This document shows, piece by piece, positions 21,465 to 34,900 of a DNA stretch of 64,000 nucleotides; positions within the stretch are counted from its first letter, which is position 1; every line of letters begins with the position of its first letter. Under the pieces are notes generated by a model. It was not told the origin of the DNA, made no database searches, and worked only from the letters and a program-made list of their open reading frames with translations. A program made the position numbers and the translations under genes. This stretch comes from Macrosoma leucophasiata (lineage: Eukaryota > Arthropoda > Insecta > Lepidoptera > Hedylidae): NCBI GenBank assembly GCA_036365455.1, contig JAWQUS010000007.1, positions 16,198,001 through 16,262,000 of the forward strand, written 5' to 3'.

Positions 21465-22440
21465 CAATGACGTGACAGACATGAGGTGACATATCAAAGC
21501 GTCAAAAAGGGATGTGTCAACATAGGCGGCTGTCACAAAATATCTATGTTTAAGAATATCGATCCATTGATTGGGTCACTTTGTCTTTTGTGTTGATTTT
21601 AAAACCTAAATTAATGAATTTCAGTAAATCCTCATCTGGTTGTTGGCAAATTAAAATGAAATCTAACGTGTACTTTCACTTATTTTTCTACTTATTATGT
21701 AACCGATTTTTTTTTTATATGATTAATCGATACTTTCTGATACAATAATTATATCCTACGCCATTACATTTCGATACGTTCCTTTCTACGCCATCATAAA
21801 TATCAAAAGTACAGATTTTTTCAAAATCTGTTTTAAATACTTTTCCGGTGGTTTTCAGTATAATATTATACTGAAAAATTTACAGGTCTATGCGCACAAA
21901 TTTTATGTAAAGTACTCGTATTTGTATGTACAATCTATGTACCATTTTGGCTGATCTCCTTTAAATTAACTCTTTATAGGTATATAATAAGTATAAGCAT
22001 GTTCTAAGAATTCCAAGTCTGAATAAATATTACAATTATTTAATAATGATTCTTAAAGCTGAAATCACCAATCTCTTAACAACAATTGGACGCAAAAATC
22101 TAACTGGAAATGAATTTTCGAGTATTTATGTGTGTTATTTGATTTGTCTAAAATAAAATAATTCAAAATGAATAAACTGCAACCGAAACAAGATAAAAAG
22201 TCTTGAGAATAATTCATGATTTTATCATGAATATTTTTATAAGAGGTCACACGTGTATTTAGTTGAGATTAGCTTCAGTTTATGTTAAACATTTACTGTG
22301 CAAATACGTTATTTGTTTCATAAGACTGGTAAATATTTTTTAAATTATTTATTTTCATATTAAGACTAGCTGACTCAGCGAATTTTGTACAGCCTTAGAA
22401 TTAAATAGTGCATCAAGGAATTGACAGGTACTTACGAACT
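21465..22440. other. Intergenic, no gene seen
   Basis: This AT-rich stretch has no ORF of note. An 18-base-scale inverted pair near 21850-21880 (TTTTCAGTATAATATTATACTG) is a local palindrome. Confidence 0.4.
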
Positions 22441-22442
22441 TT

Positions 22443-22610
22443 TTTTTATGTAATAAAAGTGGCAATCAAGCTTGCAGTTCACGTTGATGTTAAGTGATGA
22501 CTGTAGCCTATAGACACCCACACAATGACCAGAGGTCAAAATGCAGATGCGCTGCCACTCCAGAGGCCTAAGGTGTTATGCCCCTGTGCCGGAAATTACA
22601 GGGCCTATTT
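22443..22610 (+). repeat. Dispersed repeat A
   Basis: This copy runs from TTTTTTATGTAATAAAAGTG to GGAAATTACAGGGCC and lacks the 3' third. Confidence 0.7.
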
Positions 22611-22867
22611 GTAAAGGCAGGCACTATTTGTAAATTATGACTTTAAAATACGAAAATTAATTTCGTATTTTTTCAGATTATGGTAGATAGTACTCATTTC
22701 AGAATTCAGCCACCACTTGTGCGGCTTCTGCAGACGAATTAACAATATGTTTTAGAAAAAAAAACTTTTTTAGATATTATAAAGTCACAGTAAAGAAATA
22801 AAAAACATTTTTTTAGTTTTTATGTAAACACACATTGGTTACAAAATAGTCATTTATTTATATTATA

Positions 22868-22975
22868 AGTTCATCATCATCACCATTATCACTACAGCTG
22901 ATAGACGTCCGCAGCTAGACAAAAGCCTTCCAAAAGATGCTTACAACAGGATTGGGCACTATCAGAGGATTTTCC
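22868..22975 (+). repeat. CATCAT-type lepidopteran repeat
   Basis: CATCATCATCACC is followed by CAGCTGATAGACGTCCGC, AAAGCCTTCC and AAAGATGCTTACAACAG. Related copies lie within the 1.66-kb dimer (about 19000 and 20665), at 44812-44900 and at 55074-55145. Confidence 0.6.
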
Positions 22976-23279
22976 CCTTTAGGTATATTATAAATACTTC
23001 TTTCTTCTTCTTCTTTCTATTTAGGCTATTTTCCCTCCAGGGATTCGTTTGACTTACGTTGGTTTCATTTGTATAATACTTGTAAATAAATGTTATGCTA
23101 GTGTTTATAGCACTATTAGCAAGGCACAAGGCGATTCCAATTAGAACGAGGACGATATTTTAGCATAATTTAAGCTTTTTAATATTGACCTTCATAAGGA
23201 GGTCAATATTAATAATGCTGGGCTGGGAATAATCCCAGTCACGGATACTTTAAAATGTGACTATGAACATTGTATTTTT

Positions 23280-23455
23280 TTTTATGTTTTGCATGTGGCA
23301 AACAAGCATGCAGCTCACATGGATGTTAAGTGATGACTGCAGCCTATAGACATCTACACGAAAACCAGAGATCAAAATGCCGATGCATTGCCACCCCTGA
23401 GACCTAAGTTGTTATGTCTCTGCGTTATATAGGTAGTTGTTATAGGGCCTGCTAC
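23280..23455 (+). repeat. Dispersed repeat A
   Basis: This copy runs from TTTTATGTTTTGCATGTGGC through GATGACTGCAGCCTATAGAC to GACCTAAGTTGTTATG. Confidence 0.7.
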
Positions 23456-23604
23456 GAAAAAGTTACCTAATTATAGTCAATGAATGAAGAAAACCCGATT
23501 CTATATTCCCAAGTGTGTATTTTACAAGTACCTATTGTGTTAAAAACAGTACCAGCTCTTAATCAATAAAATTTTGACCTGTCTAAATAAATAAGATATG
23601 TACG

Positions 23605-23805
23605 CTTACACTCTCAGCCCCACACTAAGTATAAATTTGTGTCGTGGGTGCCGTTGTACACACATAACACATACACACACACCTAGACACGAAATAGATA
23701 TTTTTAGGTCATAGAAACATTAGTTTCGGTGCGGAGATCAAACCTGCGACCCTTCGAATCAAGCGTTAGTCCCGCACGGGCAGGACTAACCGGGTCATCT
23801 ATATT
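23605..23805 (-). repeat. tRNA-derived SINE, family B
   Basis: This is the minus-strand copy: ACGCTTACACTCTCAGCCCC at its 3' end, AGATATTTTTAGGTC in the body, and a B-box remnant (GAGATCAAACCTGCGACC) near 23730. Confidence 0.65.
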
Positions 23806-24574
23806 TTCCTAAATAATAATATTTCGTAACTGGCTGGTTTTCTACGATTATGTCCGTGTGGTCATAGTCTTTGTTTTTCGCACAAATATTAGCTACTGTC
23901 CTTTCTCGGGATCCAAACCATATTAATATTAATGTTAACTTTCATCACTATTTGCTCAGTTTAGTTGTGAAAGTGAAATGAAAGTGAAAATCCTTCTACA
24001 CTTGTAGAAGGATCCAGGAAGATTTTACCAACAACAAGTTTAAACCTTTTGCATTTTGTTATATAAGTAATTATTTTGAAGCAGATTGGATTTGTTTTCT
24101 GGATCAATACCGAGTTTAGGATGCTCTGGCCCGCTAAGTGCGAAGCCTTTTATCAAAGTTTTAGTTGACATTAACAGCAATACAAAATATACACGTGCAA
24201 AATACTCGTATTCATGAATCTAATGCCTCATAACATACCTAAATCAATTTAATTCTACCGATTTATTCAAATATAGTCCTGTTACATATATAGGTACCTA
24301 CCTAGTCTATAAAAACGAGATGAGAAGTTTTTGTAAGGTTAGCCACCGTTCCGATATCAAATTCTTAGGAACAATGACTTTATAATATAGATAATTACGA
24401 AGTATAATATTATAGTTCGTGATAACTTCTGACGATATGTAGGTATGTCTATATCTATACAAATAAATAAAATTGTAGTGTCTGTTTGTAATATTAAAAT
24501 AACCGCTTTTTACTAAATGCATATGTATGTATACACGGTACATATACCAAAACCACATTTTTTACAATTTTTGT

Positions 24575-25022
24575 CTGTCTGTCTGTCTGTTTGGCGGGGC
24601 TAATCTTGGGAACGGCTGGACCGATTTTGACGGGACTTTCACTGGCAGATAGCTGATGTGACAAGGAGTAACTTAGGCTACTTTTATTTCCATACATCCT
24701 TACATACAAACAAACCTACATACAAATAAGTAGATTGGAGTGTATCCGACTTTGACGGGACTTCCACGGGAAGGTTGCTAATGTAATAAGGAGTAACTTA
24801 GGCTACTTTTACCTCCATACATCCATATATACATACATACCTACATACAAATAAATAGAATTTGAGTGTCTCCGATTTTGACGGGCCTTTCACTGGCGAT
24901 CGCTGATGTAATAAGGAGTAACTTAGGCTACTTTTATACTAGCTGCGCCCACGACTTCGTCCGGGTAGATACTGAACAATCATATTTTTTCTCACGTGGA
25001 CGAAGTCGCGGGCGCATCTAGT
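24575..25022. repeat. Triplicated repeat followed by a foldback
   Basis: A block of about 120 bp (CCGATTTTGACGGGACTTTC, then AAGGAGTAACTTAGGCTAC) occurs three times in tandem at about 24620, 24745 and 24870. It is followed by 25-bp inverted arms at 24938-24962 and 24998-25022 (GCGCCCACGACTTCGTCC type). This arrangement is common in Lepidoptera and does not encode a protein. Confidence 0.6.
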
Positions 25023-25338
25023 TCATGATAAAAGGCGGTGCAAAAAGATTAATAATGATTAATTTTGAAGAAAAATGTTTTTGCATATTTTTTTCTGGAT
25101 TATTACTGACCACTGAGTTTAGTGTGACGGGATAGAAATCAATTTTGATTGATATTCTTAAATAACAGGTATGCAAGTAAGGGTGCTTAGAATCAATTAA
25201 ATGAAAAAAAATTATCAAACGATAAAAATGTACTAGTTTCCGATTTATTACTTTATATTCACCCTACCAATTAAAAATTATTAAAAGTTCTATGGATATG
25301 ACTATCTATAAATAGAATCTCAATTCTCACGGCCACTT

Positions 25339-25512
25339 TTTTATGTAAGGTAAATGACAAACAAGCTTGCAGCTTACATTGATGTTAAGTGATGACTGCA
25401 GCCTATAGACATCTACATAAAAACCAGAGGTCAAAATGTAGACGCGTTGCCACCCCTGAGACCTAAGGTGTCATGCCTCTGTGATAGTTGTTACGGGACC
25501 ATACATTCATCT
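25339..25512 (+). repeat. Dispersed repeat A
   Basis: This copy runs from TTTTTTATGTAAGGTAAATG to GTTGTTACGGGACCATAC and lies about 300 bases before the probable gene 3 promoter. Confidence 0.7.
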
Positions 25513-25807
25513 TATTATTACGTCGGAAAGATATCATAGATATCATTGTCATTTTATTACGTCCAAATGTTGACTAGTTTAATCAGATTAGGTACTATTG
25601 CGGGTAGGTTTATGAATTAGTCAAACATACGATTAGGTAATGTTGGCAGCTCTGTGCCTAGCACCTATCGTTTGTATCGCACCAATGATATGTGCATTTA
25701 GATAACATCTTTTATACTGATAAAATGTTCGATACACCTGTGATATTAGTGCCAATAGCTATTGCTATGTTATAACATTATTCGTTGACAGTGCACGCGG
25801 GTTATGC

Positions 25808-25965
25808 TATAAAAACGTTTTTATTATTGATATCGTTATCTTTACGTAGTCAGTAAACAGTTTAAAGTGTAATAAACAACATATCTGTAAGTTATATTAC
25901 AAAATTCGTCAGTAAGATTGCGATTGTCTTTGTGATTAATAACGTAAAATTGTGTTGAATTTCAG
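25808..25965 (+). promoter_or_regulatory. Probable gene 3 promoter, 5' UTR exon and short UTR intron
   Basis: TATAAAA lies at 25808-25814 and an arthropod initiator TCAGT at 25850-25854. The 44-base spacing is longer than the usual 30, so one of the two may not be used. A donor GTAAGT at 25887-25892 and the acceptor TTGAATTTCAG ending at 25965 would remove a 79-base intron, placing the join 8 bases before the ATG. GATA-type sites (AGATAAC, TGATAAA, TTATCTT) lie within 170 bases upstream. Confidence 0.4.
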
Positions 25966-25973
25966 GTTAGACA

Positions 25974-28900
25974 ATGATTCGTGAATTGGATCCAGAATTG
26001 GCTGCCATAGCTAAACGTGAATTAAATGAAAATCCAAAACGAATTCATGAAGATTTGCGTTCATTGAAGGAATGGATAAGAAAGCAACCACATTTGAGAG
26101 CGAGAACAGGTAAAAAAAAAAAAAAAAAATGAAAATGAAAATTTTATTTAGCGCTTAGCCAGGACACATATGTATACACACAACAAAATTAAATTTAAAA
26201 AAAGATAAAATAAAAAATAGATACAAAGTAAGTACTTAAATAATGAACTAAAATAACAATTATATCTAAATTAACTACCTATATTAAATTTATAATAATA
26301 ATAAGGCATATGTGTCGCACGGCTGCGCCAAAAAGGTATCCAGTTCAGCATGATGTCAGGTACCTATAAGGTATAAGTACCTGACGCTGGTTTTCGACTG
26401 GAACCGTTGGATGCATGGTCACGGATGTCAAAGGTCCAATAAATATATAAACAAATATGTGGTGTGTCTAATGATAATAAGAGGATAAAACTATTAAATA
26501 AATAAATAAGCAGACGGATTAGGCAACACCTTGAAATACCTACAACATTAACAAAATTAAAACGTAAAATACAAAAAACAACTTATTATCATTACATTAC
26601 ATTCTATCTCGATAATATTATTATACATTATTGTTCACACTATTTATATATTGCCTGTCACGCCACGATCGACCGCCTACCTATCTATGCGTATTTCAAA
26701 GCCTTTTTTTTTTTTTTTTTTTTTCTTAAATTATTGAAATATTATTATTTGTCATCAAAGAAGGCAATAATGTACCATATGAACTGAATTAATTACGCAC
26801 TTAATTTTTAATGTTGAATTACTAACACAGTAAGTACGTATGTCAAATGTAAATCTGATTTTAAAAATTACCCTCGTGGCAACTGAATTCAAAGAACCGG
26901 AGAAAAGTATTTTTGAAATACAAAAAGTAATTCCAGAAAACAATCCGAATTATTTATTCGGAAGATTTTTATGTGAGAATTTTCACAGAACGTTTAGTTT
27001 ACGTAATAAAATAATGTCGGTGATAAATATTTATTTTATGCATTTTCAGTCACTATAAAGAAAGTCAGTAAGCTCAAGTAGGTATAAGGTAGGATATAAG
27101 TAGGGATGATGGCCTTAGTTTTTAATGAAAGTATTGATTATATATTTAAAAAAAACTATTGAAACAAAACCGGTTAAGTTGAGTTACATTCTATAATTAC
27201 CTCTTATACTCGTAATAAATATTAGCAAGAATCACAAAAATATTAAATGACAAATACTGAAATCTCAAGAAAAATAAAAAAAATTCTATAGGCCATCTCT
27301 TTTAGACTATGTAGGTCAGATGGCCATACGCGGTGAGATAGCTTGTGTATTATTTGAGAGATTTCTTCCCTTTTCCCTCTTTCATCAGCGCTTACTTTTT
27401 CTTCCCTCCAAGGTCTTTATATGTATTCCATGGAGAACAGCTGAAGCATAAATCGAAACACTATCACTTTGGATTGAAACCATACCAGCTCTTAATGCAT
27501 TTGTTTTTGTTTTTCTTGTGAAATAACCTTAATTTTACATAAATTTATGTACAAAAATTGTCAGTTCTTCACGTGTCTGTCACCCAATAAAAAACATCAA
27601 CCTTTGGGACTTCGGACTACACCTCAGTAATAAATACACGTGTTTATTTTTAGATGATCAATGGCTCATAGCTATTCTCCGAGGATGTAAATTTTCATTA
27701 GAACGCGTGAAATCAAAGATTGATCTCTTTTACACATTGCGTACAACCGCTGCTGATGTGACGTTGCGAATGAAACCTACCGAGCCTGAGTTTTTGGACT
27801 TTTTGAGATTGGGGTAAGCATTTTTGGGAAGATTTTATTGTATTATGAGAGTAGGTATTGTATTTCGATCACAGGACTTAGGCAAGTATCATACGATTTT
27901 AAGTCTACAATTGCTGACGCTAAGCCGTTTTGCAATATAGAGTGGAAGCCAACGTGAATAAACAGATTCGCGTACGTGTTTTGTGTTACAGCATATTGGC
28001 ATTCCATCGATCTTTAATATATAAAAAAATCTAATCGTTCTGCGAAGTGTAAAATTTTTAATGTATTGTATTTTACCACATAAATGATAGTAGGCACCTA
28101 CAATAGATGATTTAAGAAATTCGTGCTAAATTAATTATTCCCTAACCATTCCAAAATATCAAAAATGCATCTTGTCAAACCATCATGACACAAGAGACCG
28201 CCGGCGGCGTGTGAACAATTGAAATCAATTGTCATATTTTTCGCGCGAGTTGCTACCCGTAATTTTTTATTGAACGTTTTTCAGCCTTTCCTTCAAAATG
28301 CAAATATGTATGCAGGGCAGGCTGACATTTTTTTATTTGCTATTTTCCAGAACCTGCATTATTCTGCCGAAACCAAATAAAGGCCTACATCCTCGCGTTA
28401 TCCTTATTAGAGCCGGTCGATATGATCCGGATAAAAACAGCGTTGCTGATATAATGTGTATTTTACATTTTCTAGTACTGGTATGTCCCTCATGTTTATT
28501 ATAGAATCATCCGCATCATTAATCATTTTGGCAATTGGCTATTCTATGCTGAGGTCCTGGGTTTGTTGATCCCGAGAAGGGGGAGAAAGATTTACACAGG
28601 TAATATTCCCGGTATTTCAACAGACCTGCTACCACATGGGACAAAAATATACCTAAATACAAAATTGACTTCGGACGGGACATGAATCTACGATTTCTGG
28701 ATCACGAGCCTTGTAGCTTTACCGCTAAGCTACCGAAGCCAGCTGTTGGTTATTTGATCCACTTTAACAACTGCTTCATTTTTTTTTTTTTTTTTATTTG
28801 GTCCACATAACAAATTACAATTATTCACAAGTAAACTTCAGAAGTTGTTAAATTATTAGCATGTATACATAATTGTGTACATGTATTCATGTCAATATGA

Positions 28901-31900
28901 ATCCGATTTGGTCGCAAATTCCAAGTGCAAGTCCTAGCTAATGTTATTTTTTAAATGTTTATGATCCATTCACATGTGTTTTTATGACAATAACATCTAA
29001 TTTTCTAAACTTTTATAGTTTCTGCGTCAGTAGTCTCTAGTAGACACTGGGGTCGACCCTCGGATCGGGGATCATCAGAGATAAACGTGAAATACCATTG
29101 ATTTAACTCTGGTGCTATTGAGATTTTTCCATTTTCTGGAAATTTTCCAGTGCTTCCCCCGAAGTTTATGTGTGATGAAGTGATGTGTCCGGAGATGTCA
29201 ACAGGCTCGCCACCTGTTGCATGGGCAAAAATCTAACCGGCGAATCTTAGGTGTTTGCATATATGCTTGAATTCATCCGGATATCGGAGAATACGGGCTT
29301 GAAGTTACGTTTCTTATAGTTTCTGTTCTGTTTAGCTCTGATAATTGATTGAACTTTATTGTAACATTGCTGCCATAATTCTTTATCATTTACAAAGTTC
29401 ACTTGCGAAAGGTTGAGAACTAACAATGAGATAATAACAAATATTACAGATTTTGGTACTGGAGGATGATGCGGCGAGTATACTGGGAACAAAAATAATG
29501 GTAGACTACGAAGGTGTTACACTAAACCATTTGATACAGGCAAATCCTAGTCTACTCAAGAAAATGGTTGCTGTTAGTCAGGTACTACTATCATACTTTT
29601 TATATACTTTTGTTTGTGACTTCGCAGATGCGTAAATCTATTTACTTTATGTAACGTAGCCTCTAAATTCACTCGCATGTGTTATTGCGAAAAATAAAAG
29701 AAACTTACTCCTGATAAGATCACTCGTTCGTCTATTTGTCTGTCAACCAGTTTCCTCCAAAAGTACTACTATACAGATTGAGTTGAAATTGTGTACAACA
29801 ATTTTAAAACTCAAACATTGACGTGTAACTAAGTCATTTTCAAACATGTAGGTAATATGACACTTAGGAGATAAATATTAGAATTTTAAAAAGTTTTGCT
29901 AACTACTTTAATCGTGTGAGGATTTCAAAAATATTTTTCTGAAATCTTAACGTAGACACTTTTGAAGATAATCAATTTAGAAGACGAAAAGAAAACCTAT
30001 TGTGTTTATGATAATATAGGAAATTTACTCAACTGTACCTACTCATACTTCACATGTGTCTCCTAGTCGTGTAAAAAATATTCGAAAATATTAATTACTT
30101 AATCATTATACAATTGTTTACGTTATGAAGTAGAACTCAATAAAAAAAAAAAAAAATATTGAGTCGGCGCTTTTAGGCGCGGCTTCGCTTGCATTTTCTT
30201 TACCATTCGTAAAAAAAAATATTTTAATTTTTTTTTTACGAATGGTCCATTGCCATTCACTTTTTGTCCATTGCCATTCACTTCCATTTTAATTTTTTTG
30301 TTTAATATTTAATGTTGGTACGATACGTAGCCATGTAGGTATGTATAGTCACTTTATTATTGCTACAATTGTGTATTTTATTTGTAAAAATATTGTAAAT
30401 GGAAGTTGTGAAACTTATTTTTTATTTTATAGTTACTTTTTGTTCTCATCATTATTTACAATGTAACCGACGACACTGATGCACGGTATAACTCTAGTAA
30501 GTTTATGTTTGGTCATAACTATGTTTCTTTTTATAAATAAATAAATAATAAACCAATAAAAATAAATAAAATGTATAAAATTCAGTCGGGATTATTGTCA
30601 AGAAGAGCTCCCCCAGGTCATAATCTGCAAGGACCGATTTGGAGATCGCTTAACCGACTCCGCACTCAGGTAGGCCGTTGCAGACAATACTTATGCAACT
30701 GTGGTTTTCTCTCTCCGCCTATCAAGCATTGTGACTGCGGAGCCCTAGCTAAAACTATGCAACACATGCTCCAATGCCCGCTCTGTACCAGTTCTTGTAC
30801 TTTGGAGGATTTAAGGACTGCGAACGATAAAGCAATTGCTGTAGCGAAATATTGGGGCGAAAAAATTTAAGCCGACCCGCTGACACGAGAAGAAGAAGTA
30901 GGGTTAATGATTTTAAACACGATTGGGATGCACATGTGAAGTATCAGGTTTATTTTTCTTTTTTCTCTATTGATCTTTAAAGAGCTCTGTAGAGTAAAAG
31001 TTGCCCCGATGATACTGCCTCGTTTTGTTTAGTAGATACCCTTAGCTTCTCTATGGTTACAGGTGGTGTACTTAATCATAATATAACACTTTCCTTTTCC
31101 TACCTATTTCAGGACTCCTTACCACTTCGATTGAAGGGTAGTCATCACATGAACGTGCCAGGAGGCATAGAAGTTATCTTTAAGCTCGTCACAGGATTTT
31201 TAAATGAAAAGGCGAAGCAAAGGGTAAGTCTTGACTATTCAAGAGATTTCTGCTAATTTATTGCGATCCGTCAAAATATACCAAGTCGCGTCGTCCGTCT
31301 GTCTGTCCGTCAGCCCGTTTACTTCTGTACCGTAGAATGATATCTCAAGTTACATTATAAAAAAACTGTAGAGGTGGTTACTTTTAGTTGAAATCGAATA
31401 CGAATTAAATCGATTTATGTAAAGTGTAGACTTAAATTAATTGTTTCCAAAATGAAGGTAAATCATATATTAAAAAAAACATATGTTATATTCACAATAT
31501 ACTCGTTACTACAACCTACTAAATTAAAATAGATAATGCTAACTGATAACGTATTTTGTGGCATTTGTTATCAGGTGCATTAATTTTACACAGCAAAATT
31601 ATTATCCGCATAAATTCTTTTAATGACACGGTAATACTGAGTAAACTCACATATTTCAAAGCACAGCAAATACCTATATGAAATTTATAATAGCGGCTCC
31701 ATCGCGTGATCGAATTGCCATGTGCGCGTTTCAGCAGAAAGACGTCCACAGACAGGACATATGCCTCTCCAAAGATGTCCGCAGTTGTACAACGTCTGGT
31801 TGATATGCTATCGCCACGCTTTACATGCGCATTTTTTTTGGTTTTTATGTAAAGGAAGTGGCAAACAAGCATACAGTTCACACTTGATATTAAGTGATGA

Positions 31901-34900
31901 CTGCAGCCTATAGACACCCAGGAATGATGACTCGCGGGCGAAGGCACCACCGCATTACCTAATATACGTGCCGCTAAATGGTATTGTTCAGCACTATCGT
32001 GTTCCGGTCAGGTGGTAATGTACGGCCCTGTAATTTCCGGCACAGAGGCATAACACCTCAGGCCTCAGGAGTGGTAACGCATCTGCATTATCTGCATTTT
32101 GACCTTGGTCTTTGAGTAAGTGTCTATAGGCTGCAGTCATCACTTAACATCATGTGAACTGCATGCTTAATTCCCACTTCCATAACATAAAAAAAATGAA
32201 ATATGTCCACTACTGGGCCAAAGGGGAGAATTTGGCCCAGTAGTGGACATCTTTCGATTGATATGATGATGATGATGAACTGCCTCAATAGCTAGTCATT
32301 TTGAGTACCACCGAGCAGTAGTGGTCTACTACTGCTCGGTGGTACTCAAAATTAAACGTAGATTATTAAGGTAGGAATATTTTACGTGATAGCGTTATTT
32401 TGAAGAAAGTTTAATTTAATCCTCTGCAATAAAATATTAATACGTTTCAGCTAAAAATTCACAAAAATCACGAAGATTTAAAAAAAGTTATACCAAAAGA
32501 AATCATCCCTGCAGAATACGGTGGCGAAGGTGGCACTGTTGAAGAAATCACAGGTTAGTAAAGGAAGGAGAACGTGTTATAAATTTACAAAAGCATAATA
32601 GGTATGTACAGTACTCAACAATAAATATTGTACATCGAGCCTACGCAAGAGACAATCGGCTAGTTTCGACTTCGTAGAGCGTTATCTCTGCTAAACACTG
32701 CCTATGTCTGCTGCGCACTGACACCGCGGTGTTGGTCAAAACTTGATTAAAATGGTCGACAAATGTCATACAAGTCATCTGAGCCTGCGCAGAGACATTG
32801 GGAGTCTGTGCGTGTTATACCGTCTCTACAATGGTGAGTGCTCTGTCGTGCCGACATGGTGCCACCGTCTTTTCCTACACCGTACTACCCGCCGAAGAGA
32901 GAAGTTTCACTCTCACCAACTGGACACCTGGCAGTGTTCAACGGAGCGGTTTTCTAGTTCTTTTCTGCCCAGAACGTGTAAATTGTGGAACGAACTGCCC
33001 TCTGAGGTGTTCCCTGGGTGCTGCAATATGGGGTTCTTCAAAAATGGCGTTTAAGGAGTCCTTCAGGGCTGGCAGCGCGTTGGCAACTCTCCTGGTGTTG
33101 CAAATGTTCATATGAAGGCGACGGTGACCACATTCCATCAGGTGGCCCGTCTGCTTGTCTGTGAAGTTAATGACATAAAAAAAAGTCAAGTGCGAAAGAG
33201 ATAACGCTCTACAAACCCTAAATAAGCCGAAGTCTCCTTCCTGGGGTCGATGTGCAATATTTCTTGTTGGATATATATTTTTTGTTCGTTCTTGTGATGG
33301 AAGGGGTAAACAAGCATGCAGTTCTCATTGATGTTAAGTGTCGACTGCAGCCTGTAGACACCCACACAAAGACCAAGGTCAAAATGTAGATGCGTTACCA
33401 CTCCTGAGGCCTAAGGTATTATGCCTCTGTGCTAGAAATTACAGTGCCGTACAAACGCTTCTACTGGATATCTAAACCAGTTGCTTTACTGGTGGTACAG
33501 TAACAGTGTAGGAGCTCGAGGGCATAGACACTACCACATTACCTTATCTATCTGCCGCCAAATGGTAGTTTCAGCACCGCAGCCAATGCCAGTGGCCAAT
33601 ATAGAAATCGCTTAATCGTCTGCGAACCCAGGTTGGTCGCTGCAGGGAAAACCTGGTTAAGTGGGGTTTCTCAGTCAATACGATGTGTGAGTGTGGAGAA
33701 TCCGTTCAGACGATGGCTCAACTGATGGTTTGCCCTCTGTGTCCCACTAGCTGCTCCACAAGCGACCTTAGCGGGGCTACGGATAATGCGGTGGCCATTG
33801 CCAAGTTTTGGGTCAAGATTCTTTAAAACTTAATACATTTCGCTTTGAATGGACCCGTAATAACTACCACAGAGACATAACAACTAAAGTCTTGGCACGG
33901 CATTTGCATTTTGACCTCTGGTCTTTGTGTAAGTGTTTAGGGCTAATGTCATCCTTTATATAGGCTAGAGTCATCCTTTAACATCAATGGCAGTGAAATT
34001 GTTAAAAAGTACAAAGCTTAAGAAATGGCAACTTCATGCTTGTTTACCACATTCGTTAATAAACAAAGTCATCAAACTACCGCAGTCCGACATCCGAGCG
34101 TCGAAATTATTTTCGCTTTCTTATAACAATCGTCTTTGAGGTCAGTGAACAACATCTGTTTTTTACACCAAATTAATACGAGTAGTTATGCAAACGCTAC
34201 AACTTACCTTTACAATTTGTACAATTTCGTTAAGATATCGTACGTATGGTATTATATTTATAAAATATGCGAGTCGATCTAAAGATAAGAAAAAAAGAAC
34301 GGGTTATTCGTCATCTCGCACGACAAAGACTCGCACGATCGGGTGGCTTGGCACCTTTCATATCCATCCATTTTTCCGTCACATTGTTTTTTTATACCTA
34401 TCTCAAACGTTTTAGGCATCGTTTTCAATCAACTCTCCCAGGCTAGGCGGCTTGTTTTTTTTTACTTTACCTACGTTTATCGTTGTATTCTAACCAATAA
34501 AAAACACAAAACTTATACAAATTACACACACAAACCTTCCCTAAGAATGACTCTATATCTATTGGTGAAAACCGCATGAAAATGTGTGCAGTAGTCTTTG
34601 AGTTTATTGCGAACAGACAGACTGACAGATGCGTCTTTGTTTTATAATAGCTACAGACAGATAGAATAGAAGATAACAACTGCCAGTAACCGGCCCGGAG
34701 ATGCCTATAGGCTACCACCTATAACATGGGACGAGCACTTCTGACGACCCCTTCGTGGAGTGTAGACGTGAAGTTATGTTTTCTATGATCAATTTGAAAA
34801 AATTATGCCGTATGCCATGTAAAAACTAGTACCTTTGATTTGACCATGAACGAGAGCATCAGTCTATTCTTCCATTCTTTCATCCAAGCAAATACTCGTA

